A stretch of 64,000 nucleotides of DNA from Oreohelix idahoensis (Eukaryota > Mollusca > Gastropoda > Stylommatophora > Oreohelicidae). The notes under the pieces were generated by a model, which had not been told where the DNA came from, ran no database searches, and saw nothing but the letters and a program-made list of their open reading frames with translations. Numbering within the stretch: the stretch's first letter is position 1; every line of letters starts with the position of its first letter. The position numbers and the translations under genes are program-made. The stretch covers positions 332,021 to 396,020 of the forward strand of contig JAMPIV010012252.1 of NCBI GenBank assembly GCA_024509875.1, in the 5' to 3' direction. Positions 62,799-64,000 of the stretch are shown in pieces.

Positions 62799-62813
62799 CA
62801 TCTCCCAACTTGA
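62799..62813 (-). other. E3 polypurine tract
   Basis: Sense AAGTTGGGAGATG precedes the LTR, one base different from E1. Confidence 0.65.
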
Positions 62814-62885
62814 AAACATGCCTACGGCAAGTTCTAAAACCAGTGATACACATAGATAAAATCTCTCCTCACGTCTGCCATTACT

Positions 62886-64000
62886 CTAATTTTGATCACA
62901 GGGGTGCCGACTGAGGAAATCTGCACCGACATTCAATTTGCCTGGGATATATTGGATACTAAACTGATAAGGTTGAAGCAATAAAGACCACCTCAGCAAT
63001 CTTGCGTTTTCATGCTTAGCCTGAGATAAGAATACGAGAGGCTGATGATCCGTCTACACCACAAAAGTCCTACCATACAGATAGATTTGAAACTTCTTTA
63101 TTGCCCAGATTAACGCTAAACATTCTTTTTCGCTTGTGGAGTATCCTTGTTCCGCCTTATTCAATTTGCGGCTTGCATAAGCGACTGGTTTCAGTTCCCC
63201 ATCAGGTGAAGATGATCTTTGCAACAAAGCCCCTCCGAGTCCTACATTACTTGCATCGGTTCTTAAGACAAAGTCCTGTGTCAAATCAGGCAGTTTGAGA
63301 ATAGGCCTGCTAGTGAGTTTTTCCTTTAACTCTTGGAACGCTAGTTCACATTGTGCAGTCCAAATAATTTTATCTGGAAGTCCCTTGCGAGTCAGATCAG
63401 TCAGAGGAGCACAAATAGCGTTAAAATTTTTGATGTATTTCTGATAAAATCCGCATAACGACACGAATGATCGCACGTCATTTTTTGTTTGTGGTCTAGG
63501 TGCTCTCTGCAGTTTTTCCAAGTTCTTAGGATCAGGGGTCATGTTACCCTGATATACAGTGTGTCCCAAGAATTCCAACTCTTTGCATCCAATACAACAT
63601 TTTGTTGGCCTAGCAGTTAAGTTCGCCTCCCGAAGTCTATCAAACAACATCTCCAGAGCTTCAATGTGTTCTTCAAATGTCTCTGTGGCGACGAGAATAT
63701 CATCCATGAAATTCGTGATACATGGGTTATTCATGGGGATCCAACAATTTGCGCATCATCCTTGAAAATACACTCGGAGCATTTTTCAGTCCGAATGGTA
63801 GCATATTGAATTCATAATGTCCATCCGAAGTGCTAAAAGCCAAATAAGGTCTCACTTCAGGCTTCACTGGGATCTGGTAATAGCCTTTACTAAGATCCAC
63901 CTTTGAATAGTATTTTGCCTTGTTCAGTCTGGCAAATAACTGTTTTGTGTCTGGTAATGGATCCACTTGTCCTTCTGTGACAGCATTCAGTTTCCTGTAA
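62886..64000 (-). pseudogene. pol: E3 reverse transcriptase and RNase H, partial
   Basis: From the window edge inward: YRKLNAVTEGQV, VDLSKGYYQIPV, FGLKNAPSVFSRMM, then a single inserted base near 63,734 that shifts frame, then NFMDDIL, FLGHTVY, RTDASNVGLG and SEKECLALI. A TAG stop at 63,051-63,053 replaces the Gln before the RNase H TDHQ motif. Remaining RNase H residues continue to 62,886. Otherwise very close to E1 residues 237-606. Confidence 0.88.

Larger units (their letters stand above)
60467..64000 (-). mobile_element. E3: family-A Gmr1-like LTR retrotransposon, partial (runs off the window)
   Basis: A family-A LTR (60,467-62,798) is followed by the same polypurine tract and RNase H/RT order as E1. 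Coding sequence runs to the right edge, so gag, integrase and the 5' LTR lie outside. Overall similarity to E1 is clearly lower in the LTR than in RT. The flanking five bases at the left are GTGAG (60,462-60,466); the partner copy is outside the window. Confidence 0.9.

Overview
The window looks like transposon-saturated, AT-rich animal genomic DNA. Evidence for an animal nucleus: tRNA-derived SINEs, 5'-truncated LINEs with target-site duplications (TSDs), Ty3/gypsy LTR elements with 2-2.6 kb LTRs, kilobase-scale microsatellites, and a decayed member of an intronless protein family common in arthropods and molluscs. I lean towards a mollusc, perhaps a gastropod, but that is inference from repeat style only. 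I found no host protein-coding gene, no rRNA, no genuine tRNA and no CRISPR array.

Layout. 1-18.9 kb is a repeat field: a 32-bp minisatellite (2446-3062 and 5156-5325) split by a 2,093-bp LTR-like element with a GTTTG TSD; two GAT-triplet arrays (5955-7960, 10489-10905); a 370-bp AT array; LINE 3' fragments; a foldback element; a SINE. 18,946-28,201 is E1, a complete-length LTR retrotransposon on the minus strand with CTATC TSDs. 31.1-33.8 kb is a 42-bp satellite interrupted by a decayed transposon-like gene (31,540-33,210) and by a 44-bp LINE tail with a 13-bp TSD.

35,545-53,324 is a four-level nest. A solo LTR (family C, TSD GTTCC) contains E2, a Ty3/gypsy element (37,587-52,912, TSD ATGTA). 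The 5' LTR of E2 is split by a family-A solo LTR (39,101-43,655, TSD GTTGC), which is itself split by an inverted family-B-like solo LTR (41,248-43,455, TSD TTTCA). A SINE sits in the 3' LTR of E2. Downstream come a 27-bp minisatellite, more LINE pieces, an inverted second family-C LTR (about 56,199-58,853), and E3, a relative of E1 that runs off the right edge (60,467-64,000).

How the parts work together. E1 and E2 carry gag, protease, integrase, then reverse transcriptase-RNase H. Integrase therefore lies upstream of RT, the Ty1/copia-like order, although the proteins are Ty3/gypsy type. This matches the Gmr1 group; E3 shows only the RT-RNase H end. E2 retains a recognisable integrase D-D-E triad but has several stops and frameshifts. 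E1 retains an intact 606-residue integrase-tail/RT/RNase H frame and near-identical LTRs, but its integrase catalytic core is replaced by unrelated open sequence. No copy in the window looks autonomous.
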